41,583 nucleotides of DNA, taken from assembly GCA_049697115.1 (NCBI GenBank), contig JBAVVD010000005.1:1-41583 (forward strand), in the 5' to 3' direction. The stretch is from JBAVVD01 sp049697115. Lineage in GTDB: Bacteria; Acidobacteriota; Aminicenantia; Aminicenantales; UBA4085. Made by a program: the position numbers and the translations under genes. The notes under the pieces were generated by a model. The model saw nothing but the letters and a program-made list of their open reading frames with translations. It had not been told where the DNA came from and did not search any database. This document shows, in pieces, positions 26,076 through 35,082 of this stretch. Each line of letters opens with the position of its first letter. Positions within the stretch are counted from its first letter, which is position 1.

Positions 26076-27581
26076 TTATTTCTCGGGAATGATCTCGCCG
26101 ATGGTTCTGTGCTTGATGAGCAAATAGGCGTTGGCCGCGCGCTGGACATCTTCGGCCGTGACGGAATTGATTTTTGCCACCTGGTCGAGGGCATTTTCAA
26201 ATCCTCCGAGGACGATATCCGCATGTGTCAGCAGGGCCGCCATGTTGGCATTGGATTTCATCTGATTGATGATTCCCTTGACAGCGCCCCTTTTGTATTT
26301 GGACAATTCGTCCTCCGTGACAGGCTCTTTTCTGATCTTCTCGATTTCCTGCTCGATTAAAGTCAGGCATTCCGCTGATGTATGCCCCGCTGAGGGCACG
26401 GCAATAAAAGCGATGAGATTAGGAAATTTGTTCCCCGGGAATCCGAATAAACTCATGACTACAACGGCCACCTTTTTTTCCTTAACCAGGACTTCGTTCA
26501 ACCTTGAAGAGCGTCCCTGTCCGAGTATGTTGGCGAGGGCCTGTAAAGCGGAACTATCCTTATGACGGATATCCGGTGCTTGATAGCCGATGAGTATTAT
26601 GGGCTGTGACCTTGCCTGGACAATGGCCCGGCGCTCGCCCCACTGTTCGGGTTCCTGGGTCCTTACAGGCTCGGGCTTCGGTCCACTGGGAATCCGCCCA
26701 AAGTACAGTTCCGCCAGCTTAAAGACTTCTTCAGGCCGGACATCTCCGACAATCCCCACCGTCAGGTTGCTCGGGCCGTAATATTTCCGAAAATAGCCTT
26801 CCACGTCCTTCCTGGTGATATTCCTCAAATCCGACATGTGTCCGACGACTGTATGATGGTACGGATGGGCTTTGAAAGCTGTGGCCAGAAAATCTTCCAT
26901 CAGTCTGCCTTGCGGACGTGTTTCCAGGCCCAGCCGACGTTCCTCCATGACCACATCTCTTTCTTTAAAGAATTCGCGGAAAACAGGGTTGAGGAACCGG
27001 TCTGACGTCATGGCCATCCAGAATTCCAGCTTGTTGGAAGGGAGGCTGTTGATGTACTGAGTGGCATCATTGCTGGTATAGGCATTTACGCCAAGGTCTC
27101 CCTCTCTCCTCAGTATGTCAATGAATTCATTGTTGACGACATAATCCTTGGCTTTTTTCCTCAGGTCCTCAAGTTGGGTCTTCAGCTCTTCGATTTTCTG
27201 GGCATCCGGCCGGGCCTTGGCTTCTTCCTGTTTCAGGTGATCGTATACGGAGTCCATTTCCTCGAGGATTTTGGCTTCCACTGCGTAATCGGATGTCCCG
27301 ATAGTTTGTGTCCCTTTGAAAGCCATATGCTCCAGCAGGTGAGAGATGCCTGTGATTCCGTAGGTTTCATTTGCACTCCCCACATCGGCATAGACATGGA
27401 AAGAAATCACCGGCGCTTCGTGGCGCTCGAGGACGATAAATTTCATTCCGTTGGAAAGGGTGTGCATCTTGATCTGGTTTTTAATCGCATCGAAGGTTTG
27501 AGCGGGAGCATAAAGAAGGAAGACTGCGGTGAGGGCCAGGACGAGCAGGAGTCCAAGAGAAAAATCTCTTTTTCTGAACAT
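26076..27581 (-). CDS. M16 zinc peptidase, catalytic subunit
   Basis: The 501-residue exported protein (signal peptide MFRKRDFSLGLLLVLALTAV...) has the inverted zinc motif HLLEH with His81, Glu84 and His85 in GISHLLEHMAFKGT. A downstream Glu in VVMEERRLGLETRP follows the catalytic strand. Between these lies an insertion of about 50 residues, rich in Glu, Lys and Gln and likely coiled coil (about 105-155), that is longer than in typical M16 proteins. ATG 27581 has a full consensus ribosome site (AAAGGAGGT). It comes first in the operon, before the inactive partner. Confidence 0.94.
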   Translation of the reverse strand: MFRKRDFSLGLLLVLALTAVFLLYAPAQTFDAIKNQIKMHTLSNGMKFIVLERHEAPVISFHVYADVGSANETYGITGISHLLEHMAFKGTQTIGTSDYAVEAKILEEMDSVYDHLKQEEAKARPDAQKIEELKTQLEDLRKKAKDYVVNNEFIDILRREGDLGVNAYTSNDATQYINSLPSNKLEFWMAMTSDRFLNPVFREFFKERDVVMEERRLGLETRPQGRLMEDFLATAFKAHPYHHTVVGHMSDLRNITRKDVEGYFRKYYGPSNLTVGIVGDVRPEEVFKLAELYFGRIPSGPKPEPVRTQEPEQWGERRAIVQARSQPIILIGYQAPDIRHKDSSALQALANILGQGRSSRLNEVLVKEKKVAVVVMSLFGFPGNKFPNLIAFIAVPSAGHTSAECLTLIEQEIEKIRKEPVTEDELSKYKRGAVKGIINQMKSNANMAALLTHADIVLGGFENALDQVAKINSVTAEDVQRAANAYLLIKHRTIGEIIPEK

Positions 27582-27638
27582 GTTTTCGACCTCCTTTAAG
27601 TGAATTTTTAAGTCGATACTATTTTATTATGAATGATT

Positions 27639-27667
27639 TTTTTAACACAGCAGGCCCTGAATGTCAA
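27639..27667 (-). promoter_or_regulatory. Promoter of the M16 operon
   Basis: On the minus strand TTGACA (27662-27667), a 17-bp spacer and TAAAAA (27639-27644). The leader is about 50 nt and ends in the AAAGGAGGT site of the first M16 gene. Confidence 0.6.
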
Positions 27668-27828
27668 AAAATAGATCAGAAACAAATTAGGGAATAGATA
27701 CCTAATTCTGTGAATTATAAGTCCGTATTCCTGAATTGCCAATTGGAAAAAGGTGTTAAATGAAGTCCGCAGGCTTAACGTTTTGCAGATGACCGGTGAC
27801 AGGGGAAAATGAGATTCGGCTATTCGTC

Positions 27829-28617
27829 TCAAGTTGAAGACTGAAACGCCCGCATCAGAAGGCCGTATTCCTCATCGCTGATATAGCGGTATAGCTTGAG
27901 CTTGTGGGCGATCCAGCGGCCCTTGAACTTCATCCAGCCGCTGTTTTTCCGAGGATCGGATTTGAGCGGCCGCGGAATGACGGCTGTCAGACGGATCATC
28001 TCTTCAAGCGTCAAGCCGGAGACATCCTTGCCGAAGTAGTGCTTTGAGGCCGCCTGGACGCCGAATATCCCCGGGCCGAACTCAATGGTATTCAGGTAAA
28101 GATGGAAAATCCGGTCTTTGGTCAGCGCCTTTTCCAACCGGCGGGCGATGAGAATTTCTTTCAGCTTGCGCCAGAGACTTTTTTCTGTGGACAGGTAGAG
28201 GTTTTTGGCCAGCTGTTGGGTGATCGTGCTTCCGCCGCGGACAAAATTTCTTTTTTTGAGATTCAGCTTGATTGATTCCTTCATCTCGGCGAAGTCAATC
28301 CCCTTGTGGGAGTAGAACGATGCGTCCTCGGTAATTCGGACCGTTTTCTTGATAAGATCCGGTATCCGGTTGAATCCAATCCATTCCTGATGGATCGTGA
28401 AAGACCGGCCGGCCTTCTGGGCCTGGATAGTTCGCAGCCGCATGAGAGCGGTCATTTCAGGCCGCTGGCTCTTCAGCCCCGAGACATCGGGGAGGCTCAA
28501 CCAGGTGTAAAGAAACAGGGCGCCCAAGGCGGTTACAGAAAAGGCAAGAAGACCGATAGTGATTCTCCTGAGTCTTGATCGGCGCGGCGGCTTATTTTTC
28601 CTTGATGGGAATGTCAT
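27829..28617 (-). CDS. mtgA: Monofunctional peptidoglycan glycosyltransferase
   Basis: The 262-residue protein is a stand-alone GT51 domain with one N-terminal membrane anchor (about 19-40), the size of MtgA (about 240). GT51 polymerises lipid II into glycan strands at the outer face of the inner membrane. The motifs are ITEDASFYSHKGID with catalytic Glu97, RGGSTITQQLAKNLYL (127-142), and YLNTIEFGPGIFGVQAAS. There is no transpeptidase domain, so it adds to class A penicillin-binding proteins. It has a 210-bp gene-free region before it and is divergent from the GlcD-like gene. No clear ribosome site is seen before ATG 28617. Confidence 0.95.
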   Translation of the reverse strand: MTFPSRKNKPPRRSRLRRITIGLLAFSVTALGALFLYTWLSLPDVSGLKSQRPEMTALMRLRTIQAQKAGRSFTIHQEWIGFNRIPDLIKKTVRITEDASFYSHKGIDFAEMKESIKLNLKKRNFVRGGSTITQQLAKNLYLSTEKSLWRKLKEILIARRLEKALTKDRIFHLYLNTIEFGPGIFGVQAASKHYFGKDVSGLTLEEMIRLTAVIPRPLKSDPRKNSGWMKFKGRWIAHKLKLYRYISDEEYGLLMRAFQSST

Positions 28618-28807
28618 GGGAAACCAATCTTAACGCAATCCTCGGCCTCCGTCCAGACTCTGGAATTCCATCAGGTTGCCGATAGAACATTGATATCCCC
28701 CGAACTTCATTCATGTGTGCGAGATAGCGGAAGCGCGCAAATTTCAGGTGGACAATCCTCCTCTTTTTTTGCTTTAATTTAATTTAAATACTCCTGTCCA
28801 CACAGTC

Positions 28808-30226
28808 ATGTACAATAAAGTCACTCCGGAGATTCAACAGAAAATCGAGGCCGTTGTCGGCAAGGATAATATCCTCGTCGATCCCGAAAGGATGCTGGAT
28901 TACGGCCGCGATGAGTTTTTCTTTCCGGACAGCAGCCGGCAGCCCGAAATTGTCGTCAAGCCGCAGAATGCCGAAGAAGTGGCCGCCCTCCTGAAGCTGG
29001 CCGGAAGCGAAAAAATTCCCGTCACTCCACGGGGTGGGGCCACAGGCCTCTGCGGGGGATGCGTTCCCTGGCAGGGGGGAATCGTGCTTTCCCTGGAAAG
29101 AATGAACCGTATCCTGGAGATTGACAAGGACAATCAAATGGCCGTCGTTGAGGCGGGAGTGACTCTGGGAGTTTTTGAAAAGAGCGTTGAGGAGGCGGGT
29201 TTTTATTTTCCTCCCCATCCGGGTGACGAAAGCGCCATGATCGGCGGCCTCATCGCTACTAATGCCGGAGGCAGCCGCGCCGTCAAGTACGGCGTCATCC
29301 GTAACTATATCCGGGGCCTTGAAGTCGTCATTCCCGCAGGGGATATAATCCGCCTGGGCGGCAAGCTCATTAAAGGAAGCACCGGATACAACTTGCTCCA
29401 TTTGATGATCGGCTCAGAGGGTACGCTGGGTGTTGTCACCCAGGCGACAATACAGGTTTTAATCCGGCCGCAGATGACCAGGTCCCTGGTCATCCCATTT
29501 CCCGGCCTGGAAGAAGCGATTGAGACAGTCCCTGTATTGCTCAGAGAGAATGTCGTGCCCATGGCTCTTGAATTTATCGGTCTTGATGTCATCCGATTGA
29601 CTGAAAAATATCTGGATAAAAAATGGCCCTGTTCCCAGGGAGAGACGCATCTCCTTCTCATTCTGGATGCGTCAAGTGAAGAAGAAATGGACCGGCTGTC
29701 CCAGGAAGTGGCTGAGAGGGCGATGAAAAAAGGAGCCCTGGATGTCTTTATCGCCGATACCCCGAAAAAACAGGAGCAGGTCCTGGAAATCCGGAGCAAA
29801 ATCTATGAGGCCATAAAATCCGAGACGGTCGAGATTCTGGATATTTGCATTCCCAGGGCCGAGATCGCCGCGCATGTCAAGCGCGTCCGCGAAGTCTCGC
29901 GGAAATATGACATCTGGCTTCCCACGTTCGGCCATGCGGCGGATGGAAATGTCCATACCCATGTGATGAAGGCCAGGCATGAAGGCGGGACAATGATCCC
30001 CCTTCCCGAGGAGGAATGGCGGGAAAAGCTGGACAGAGTCCGTGAAGAGCTGTACAAAGACTGCGGGGAGAGGGGAGGAGTGATTTCCGGCGAGCACGGC
30101 ATCGGAATAGTCAAGAAGAAATACCTCTCGATGTGTCTGGATGAGAAGCAGGTGGAACTCATGAGGGGAATCAAGAAGGTTTTTGATCCGAACCATATCC
30201 TGAATCCGGGGAAAATTTTTGACTGA
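28808..30226 (+). CDS. glcD: FAD-linked oxidase, GlcD-like
   Basis: The 472-residue protein has a PCMH-type FAD-binding domain (about 40-220) with RGGATGLCGG (75-84) and HPGDESAMIGGLIATNAGG, and a C-terminal FAD_oxidase_C domain with HAADGNVHTH (376-385) and SGEHGIG (427-433). This is the GlcD / D-lactate dehydrogenase layout: oxidation of a 2-hydroxy acid to a 2-oxo acid. GlcE and GlcF partners and a Fe-S domain are not beside it, so the electron acceptor is unknown (an electron-transfer flavoprotein is a possibility). It has no ribosome site; a TTAAAT box at 28784-28789 lies only 18 bp before ATG 28808. Confidence 0.92.
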   Translation: MYNKVTPEIQQKIEAVVGKDNILVDPERMLDYGRDEFFFPDSSRQPEIVVKPQNAEEVAALLKLAGSEKIPVTPRGGATGLCGGCVPWQGGIVLSLERMNRILEIDKDNQMAVVEAGVTLGVFEKSVEEAGFYFPPHPGDESAMIGGLIATNAGGSRAVKYGVIRNYIRGLEVVIPAGDIIRLGGKLIKGSTGYNLLHLMIGSEGTLGVVTQATIQVLIRPQMTRSLVIPFPGLEEAIETVPVLLRENVVPMALEFIGLDVIRLTEKYLDKKWPCSQGETHLLLILDASSEEEMDRLSQEVAERAMKKGALDVFIADTPKKQEQVLEIRSKIYEAIKSETVEILDICIPRAEIAAHVKRVREVSRKYDIWLPTFGHAADGNVHTHVMKARHEGGTMIPLPEEEWREKLDRVREELYKDCGERGGVISGEHGIGIVKKKYLSMCLDEKQVELMRGIKKVFDPNHILNPGKIFD

Positions 30227-30294
30227 ACTTTCGGGAAATGGCTATGGAATGAAATCAATATTTGAGAATTTATCATTCATAAAAAGGAGGAGAA

Positions 30295-33200
30295 ATGCGT
30301 CTCCGTATGTATTTGTATTTAGCCGTGGCTTTTGGACTCTCCTTTGGTTTGGTTTTTGCCCAGGGCCAGCGTCCGGCTGAAAAAACTAAAACACAGGCAA
30401 CAGATTTTGATCCGGCTGTTTTCAAAAACCTGGAATGGCGGAATATCGGCCCGGCCAATATGGTCGGCCGCGTAGCCGATGTGGAGGGGGTGCCCGGAAA
30501 TCCCAATATTGTCTATGTCGGCACGGCCTCGGGCGGAGTGTGGAAAACCACAAACGGCGGTGTAACGTGGAAGCCGATTTTCGACGGCCAGAATATCGCC
30601 TCCATCGGAGATATCGCCCTTGAGCCTGGAAATCCGGACGTCATCTATGTCGGGACCGGCGAATCCAATGTCCGCAACAGTGTTTCTTTCGGAAACGGCG
30701 TCTATAAGTCTACGGACGGCGGCGAGACGTGGAAGGCTCTCGGGCTCGAAGACACCAGGCACATTTCGCGCATTATCATCCATCCAAAAAATCCCGATAT
30801 TGTTATTGTGGGAGCGCTCGGCCATGCCTTTGGGCCCAACAAAGAACGCGGCGTCTTCATGAGCACGAACGGCGGAAAGACCTGGGAAAAGGTCCTGTAC
30901 ATTGACGACCGGCACGGCGTGGCGGATATGGACATTGACTGCCAGAATCCGAATATTGTCTATGCGGCCTTCTGGTGCTTCGAGCGGAAGCCCTGGACAT
31001 TTACATCCGGAGATGAGAACGGCGGAATTTACAAGTCCACGGACGGCGGCCGCACATGGAAAAAGCTCACAACTGGCCTTCCCAAGCTTGTCGGAAGGAT
31101 TGGAATCAAGGTCTCCCCGAGCAATCCTCAGGTCGTCTACGCCATTACCGAGTCCAGTGAGGGAACTCTTTACCGCTCCGACAATCGGGGCGAGAATTTC
31201 CGCGTTGTTTTTAAAGACCGACAGATTGTCTCCCGCGGCTTTTATTATACGGATTTGCGAATCGACCCGATGGACGAGAACCGTGTTTATGCCGTGTCTT
31301 CAAGGCTGATGGTTTCCATTGACGGCGGCAAAACATTCCAGTCCATTTCCCAGGCCACCCATGTGGACTTCCATGCCCTGTGGATTGATCCTGAAAATCC
31401 CAACCTCATCTGGCAGGGACAGGACGGCGGAATTGCGGTGTCTTACGACAGAGGGCAGAACTGGGAATATGTGAACAACATCCCTGCGGCCCAGTTCTAC
31501 CAGATTTATGCGGACAACCGCGAGCCCTTTTATTATGTGGGCGGCGGACTGCAGGACAACGGCACCTGGTATGGACCGGCCCGTAACCGCGACACAAACG
31601 GCATTTTGAACGATGACTGGAGGATGATCAGTTTTGGTGATGGCTTTTATATCGTCGTCCATCCGGAAAACCCCGAGCTGTTCCTGTCCGAAAGCCAGGG
31701 AGGGCGAATTATGAGGACAAATATGGTTACTGGAGAACAGAAGTCAGTCAGTCCTCAGCCTCAGCGGGCCGACGGGGGGCCGGCCTCGCTGCTCAAATAC
31801 CGCTTTAACTGGAATGCGCCGATCATTCCTTCGCCGCATGACCCCAGAACAGTCTATTTCGGCGCCAATGTGGTCTTCAGGTCCAGGAATTTCGGAACTA
31901 CCTGGGAAGTCATAAGCCCTGATTTAACCACGAATGATCCGGAAAAACAGAAGAACGCCGGAGGCCCTGTCTGGCCCGAGAATACCACCGCTGAATACCA
32001 CTGCACGATAATCAGTCTGACTGAGTCTCCTGTGCAGGCGGGCCTCCTCTGGGCCGGGACGGATGACGGCAATCTTCAATTTTCTCCGGACGGCGGGCAG
32101 AGATGGCAGAATATGGTAAAAAATATCCTCGGAGTTCCCGCCTTTTCTCCCGTGTCCCATATTGAACCTTCATGGACAGAGGCGGGGGCCGCCTACTGCT
32201 CTTTCGATCGGCATATGTTGGATGACCTCAGGCCTTACGTTTTCAAGACCAGGGACTTCGGTAAAAGCTGGACGAACATCACTGGAAACCTTCCGGACAA
32301 GGCGTATGTCTGGGTTGTCCGTGAAGACCCTGAAAATCCGAATCTCATCTATGCAGGAACCGAGCTGGGCCTGTTTGTTTCTTACATAGGCGGCGGCGAC
32401 TGGCAAAAGCTTCATTTAAAGAATCTGCCGACTGTGGCCGTTCATGACATCCTTATCCATCCCAGGGATAATGACCTCATCCTGGGGACACACGGGAGAA
32501 GCCTCTGGATTTTTGATGACGCCACTCCCATCCAGCAGATGGATGAGAATATCCTGGCCAGGCCGGCCTATCTCTTTGATATGCGGCCGGCGCTTCGCTA
32601 TTCGACGGTCTCCACGCGCTACGGAATAGGGAATGCCGTATTTCAGGGTCCCAATCCTCCCTATGGGGCCGTGATCACATATTTTCTCAAGGAAAAGCCG
32701 GGCAAAGATAAGGAAGTGAATCTCGAGATCCTGGACGGCCAGGGAAAGGTGATCCGGAAATTGACCCGGATTCCTACAGAGCCTGGACTGAACCGTGCAG
32801 CCTGGGATTTGCGGAGCGAAGGCCCCAGACTCAGACGGGAGATGGACATTCCAAAGGATAGTTTCTTCCAGGCTCCGCGCGGGCCTCAGGTTCTGTCCGG
32901 AACTTACAGGGTCAGGTTTTATGTCGGCGAAGAGATATTTGAAAAATCCCTGGAGGTGAGGCTTGACCCGACACTCAACGCTTCTTTTGAGAACTTGAAG
33001 CTTGCTCATGAATACGCTCTGGCGCTTCTGGAAATGCAGTCGGCGGCCAACGACGGACTCCGATTCCTGGACGGCATCCACGCGCAGCTCGAGGAGCGGA
33101 AAAAGGCGGTCCAGGCATTCGGGAAAAAAGAACGGGATGAGGCTTTAGCGGCCATTGACCAGAGCATTGAGCAGGTCGAATCTGTTCAGAACATGGTCAG

Positions 33201-33495
33201 CCGGCCGATCGGGGCATTCAGCTGGGTGGAAGGGCCGCGGCTTGTCGAAAGGCTGAGTTCTCTCTTTCGGTCTATTGATGAATCCAACACAGCTCCCACT
33301 CTTGCAGAGAGAGAATATTTCGGCGAATTAAAAGAGGAATTCAAATCCACGATGGGAAAAGTCAATGAATTTCTGGGGAAGTCGGTCAAAGAGCTCAATG
33401 CGACGCTGCAAAAACACAATGTTCCTCCCGTTTTGCCTTCCGGAACAGTCAAAATGCCCGAAGTATTGTCCAGGGAGAGATCAATTTTTCCATAA
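30295..33495 (+). CDS. Exported VPS10/BNR-type beta-propeller protein
   Basis: The 1066-residue protein has a signal peptide (MRLRMYLYLAVAFGLSFGLVFAQ) and a strong ribosome site (AAAAAGGAGGAG). About residues 40-730 are a large sialidase/sortilin-like propeller with many Asp-box-type blades (S-x-DGGxTW, for example KSTDGGETWKAL and STNGGKTWEKV) and VYVGT strands. The region 740-860 looks like a beta sandwich, and 900-1060 is helical and rich in Glu and Lys. Such proteins (sortilin/VPS10 family) are common and often multicopy in Acidobacteria-like and Bacteroidota genomes. Protein or peptide binding at the cell surface is more likely than sialidase action, since catalytic sialidase residues were not recognised. 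It is followed 27 bp later by an SDR gene. Confidence 0.88.
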   Translation: MRLRMYLYLAVAFGLSFGLVFAQGQRPAEKTKTQATDFDPAVFKNLEWRNIGPANMVGRVADVEGVPGNPNIVYVGTASGGVWKTTNGGVTWKPIFDGQNIASIGDIALEPGNPDVIYVGTGESNVRNSVSFGNGVYKSTDGGETWKALGLEDTRHISRIIIHPKNPDIVIVGALGHAFGPNKERGVFMSTNGGKTWEKVLYIDDRHGVADMDIDCQNPNIVYAAFWCFERKPWTFTSGDENGGIYKSTDGGRTWKKLTTGLPKLVGRIGIKVSPSNPQVVYAITESSEGTLYRSDNRGENFRVVFKDRQIVSRGFYYTDLRIDPMDENRVYAVSSRLMVSIDGGKTFQSISQATHVDFHALWIDPENPNLIWQGQDGGIAVSYDRGQNWEYVNNIPAAQFYQIYADNREPFYYVGGGLQDNGTWYGPARNRDTNGILNDDWRMISFGDGFYIVVHPENPELFLSESQGGRIMRTNMVTGEQKSVSPQPQRADGGPASLLKYRFNWNAPIIPSPHDPRTVYFGANVVFRSRNFGTTWEVISPDLTTNDPEKQKNAGGPVWPENTTAEYHCTIISLTESPVQAGLLWAGTDDGNLQFSPDGGQRWQNMVKNILGVPAFSPVSHIEPSWTEAGAAYCSFDRHMLDDLRPYVFKTRDFGKSWTNITGNLPDKAYVWVVREDPENPNLIYAGTELGLFVSYIGGGDWQKLHLKNLPTVAVHDILIHPRDNDLILGTHGRSLWIFDDATPIQQMDENILARPAYLFDMRPALRYSTVSTRYGIGNAVFQGPNPPYGAVITYFLKEKPGKDKEVNLEILDGQGKVIRKLTRIPTEPGLNRAAWDLRSEGPRLRREMDIPKDSFFQAPRGPQVLSGTYRVRFYVGEEIFEKSLEVRLDPTLNASFENLKLAHEYALALLEMQSAANDGLRFLDGIHAQLEERKKAVQAFGKKERDEALAAIDQSIEQVESVQNMVSRPIGAFSWVEGPRLVERLSSLFRSIDESNTAPTLAEREYFGELKEEFKSTMGKVNEFLGKSVKELNATLQKHNVPPVLPSGTVKMPEVLSRERSIFP

Positions 33496-33522
33496 CAAGA
33501 TAGCTCCAGAAAGAGGACGGTC

Positions 33523-34539
33523 ATGAAAGTCCTCATTATCGGCGGCACGCGATTTCTTGGGTATCATATTGTCCGCAGGCTTTTGGAAGACAGTCACGAA
33601 GTCACCCTCTTTAACCGGGGCCTGACGCCAGATGACTTTGGCGGCAGGGTCAAGCGCATCAGGGGAGACCGGTATGACCACAAAGATTTTTACCGGAGGT
33701 TTAAGGGGAAGCGTTTCGATGTTGTCGTGGATATGATTGCCTTTAAGGTCGAGGACACCCGGGCGGCGGTCCGGACGTTTGAAGGAAATATCGGCCACTT
33801 CATCCATATCAGCACCGGAGCGGTCTATATTGTGACCAAAGACTTTCCCTGTCCTCTTCGAGAGGACGATTTTGACCGTGAGCTCGGATCCCCATCGAAA
33901 AAGAATGCCGGGCTGTGGGAATACGGATTTCACAAAAGGAAGTGCGAAGAGGTTCTCCAGGAAGCCTATGGGAGCAGCGGATTTCCGGTCATGAGCCTGC
34001 GGCTTCCGGTTGTCCAGGGGGAAAGGGATTATACCCTGCGCGCGTATTCCTATTTTATTCGCCTCCAGGATGGAAATCCTCTCATTCTTCCTGACAGCGG
34101 TCTGAATGTGGCCACGCATGTTTATCAGGGGGATATAGTTCACGCCGTCGCCTTGAATCTCCTGAATAAGAGGACCTTCGGCCAGGCCTATAACCTGGCC
34201 CAGGAAGAGGTGTTGAGTCTGAGAGGTTTTGTCCTCAAAGCGGCTGAGGTCTTAGGGAGAACAGCCGAGCTTGTGGATATTCCCTCCAGCTTTTTGGATG
34301 AGATTTCCCTGGGGACGGATTTTTCTCCTTTCTCCGGACGGCGTCCATTTATTCTTTCTGTGGAAAAAGCGCGAAAGGATTTGCAGATGACTTCCACTCC
34401 CTTGGCCACATGGCTGCGGAAGACCATTCTCTGGTTCAATGAAGAGTATCAAGGAGACCCCCCGGAGAATTATCAGAGCCGTGATAGAGAGGTCAAAGTG
34501 GCCCGCTGTTTTCAGGAAATCCTCAAGTCCGCAAGGTAG
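33523..34539 (+). CDS. NAD-dependent epimerase/dehydratase, extended SDR
   Basis: The 338-residue protein opens with MKVLIIGGTRFLG, the Rossmann nucleotide-binding motif (GGTRFLG at 7-13). Ser/Thr in ISTGAVY (96-102) and the Tyr134-xxx-Lys138 pair in EYGFHK are the SDR catalytic residues. It resembles extended SDRs of the isoflavone-reductase-like and nucleotide-sugar epimerase group, but the substrate cannot be told. The ribosome site is AGAGGA before ATG 33523. It is probably co-transcribed with the propeller protein upstream. Confidence 0.88.
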   Translation: MKVLIIGGTRFLGYHIVRRLLEDSHEVTLFNRGLTPDDFGGRVKRIRGDRYDHKDFYRRFKGKRFDVVVDMIAFKVEDTRAAVRTFEGNIGHFIHISTGAVYIVTKDFPCPLREDDFDRELGSPSKKNAGLWEYGFHKRKCEEVLQEAYGSSGFPVMSLRLPVVQGERDYTLRAYSYFIRLQDGNPLILPDSGLNVATHVYQGDIVHAVALNLLNKRTFGQAYNLAQEEVLSLRGFVLKAAEVLGRTAELVDIPSSFLDEISLGTDFSPFSGRRPFILSVEKARKDLQMTSTPLATWLRKTILWFNEEYQGDPPENYQSRDREVKVARCFQEILKSAR

Positions 34540-34558
34540 TCCTGTGAACTGTTTTTTA

Positions 34559-34567
34559 TGGTATAAT
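34559..34567 (+). promoter_or_regulatory. Extended -10 promoter and duplicated leader
   Basis: TGGTATAAT (34559-34567) is an extended -10 with a perfect TATAAT; the -35 region is poor. Downstream, ATTCAATCAGG occurs twice, at 34608-34618 and 34629-34639, 21 bp apart, so the ribosome-site region (AGGAGG then GGGGGAG) has been tandemly duplicated. Only the second copy is near ATG 34647. Confidence 0.6.
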
Positions 34568-34646
34568 ATATAAAAATTGAATTTTTTCTTGTCGCCTTGT
34601 TCCTTTCATTCAATCAGGAGGAATAGGAATTCAATCAGGGGGAGAA

Positions 34647-35027
34647 ATGGAAAAAATCACGGAAATGTTTATTGTCCTGGAAAACAGACCGTCGGTTCTT
34701 GGAGAACTGTGCAGCTACCTCGCTGAAAATGGGATCAACATAGAGGCCATCGGAGTTTTTCAGGATACGGCCAAGCTGTATGTCAAAAACGTGACCAAAG
34801 CGGTGAAGCTTCTGGCCAAATTGAATTATACGACAGAGCTCAGGGAGGTGCTTCTGGTCGAACTCGAAAACCGGCCGGGAGCCCTGGCCGAAATGACGAG
34901 CAAACTGGGGAATAAAGGAATTAATATTGAATACTGCTATGGAACCCTGAGCAAGAGAGGAAACGCCACCTCGGTCATCCTGGATGTCTCGGACGTCGAG
35001 AGAGCCATGGAAGTCTTGGGTTCCTGA
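34647..35027 (+). CDS. Tandem ACT-domain protein
   Basis: The 126-residue protein consists of two ACT domains: residues 4-60 (MFIVLENRPSVLGELCSYLAENGINIEAI) and 68-125 (VLLVELENRPGALAEMTSKLGNKGINIEYCYG). ACT domains bind amino acids and regulate enzymes or transcription. With no catalytic or DNA-binding part, it would work as a free amino-acid-binding regulator or as part of a complex. It may answer to the amino-acid metabolism suggested elsewhere in the window. The first unit has lost the typical Gly (RPSVL rather than RPGxL), so the second unit is the more likely binding site. Confidence 0.9.
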   Translation: MEKITEMFIVLENRPSVLGELCSYLAENGINIEAIGVFQDTAKLYVKNVTKAVKLLAKLNYTTELREVLLVELENRPGALAEMTSKLGNKGINIEYCYGTLSKRGNATSVILDVSDVERAMEVLGS

Positions 35028-35082
35028 CTCTGAGCCGTACTCATTCTCTTTTGAGAACGTCCGATCGGGAGAATTAAAAAAT

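Noticed and set aside
30295..33495. True sialidase
   Set aside because: Asp-box blades are present, but the arginine triad and catalytic Tyr/Glu of sialidases were not recognised.
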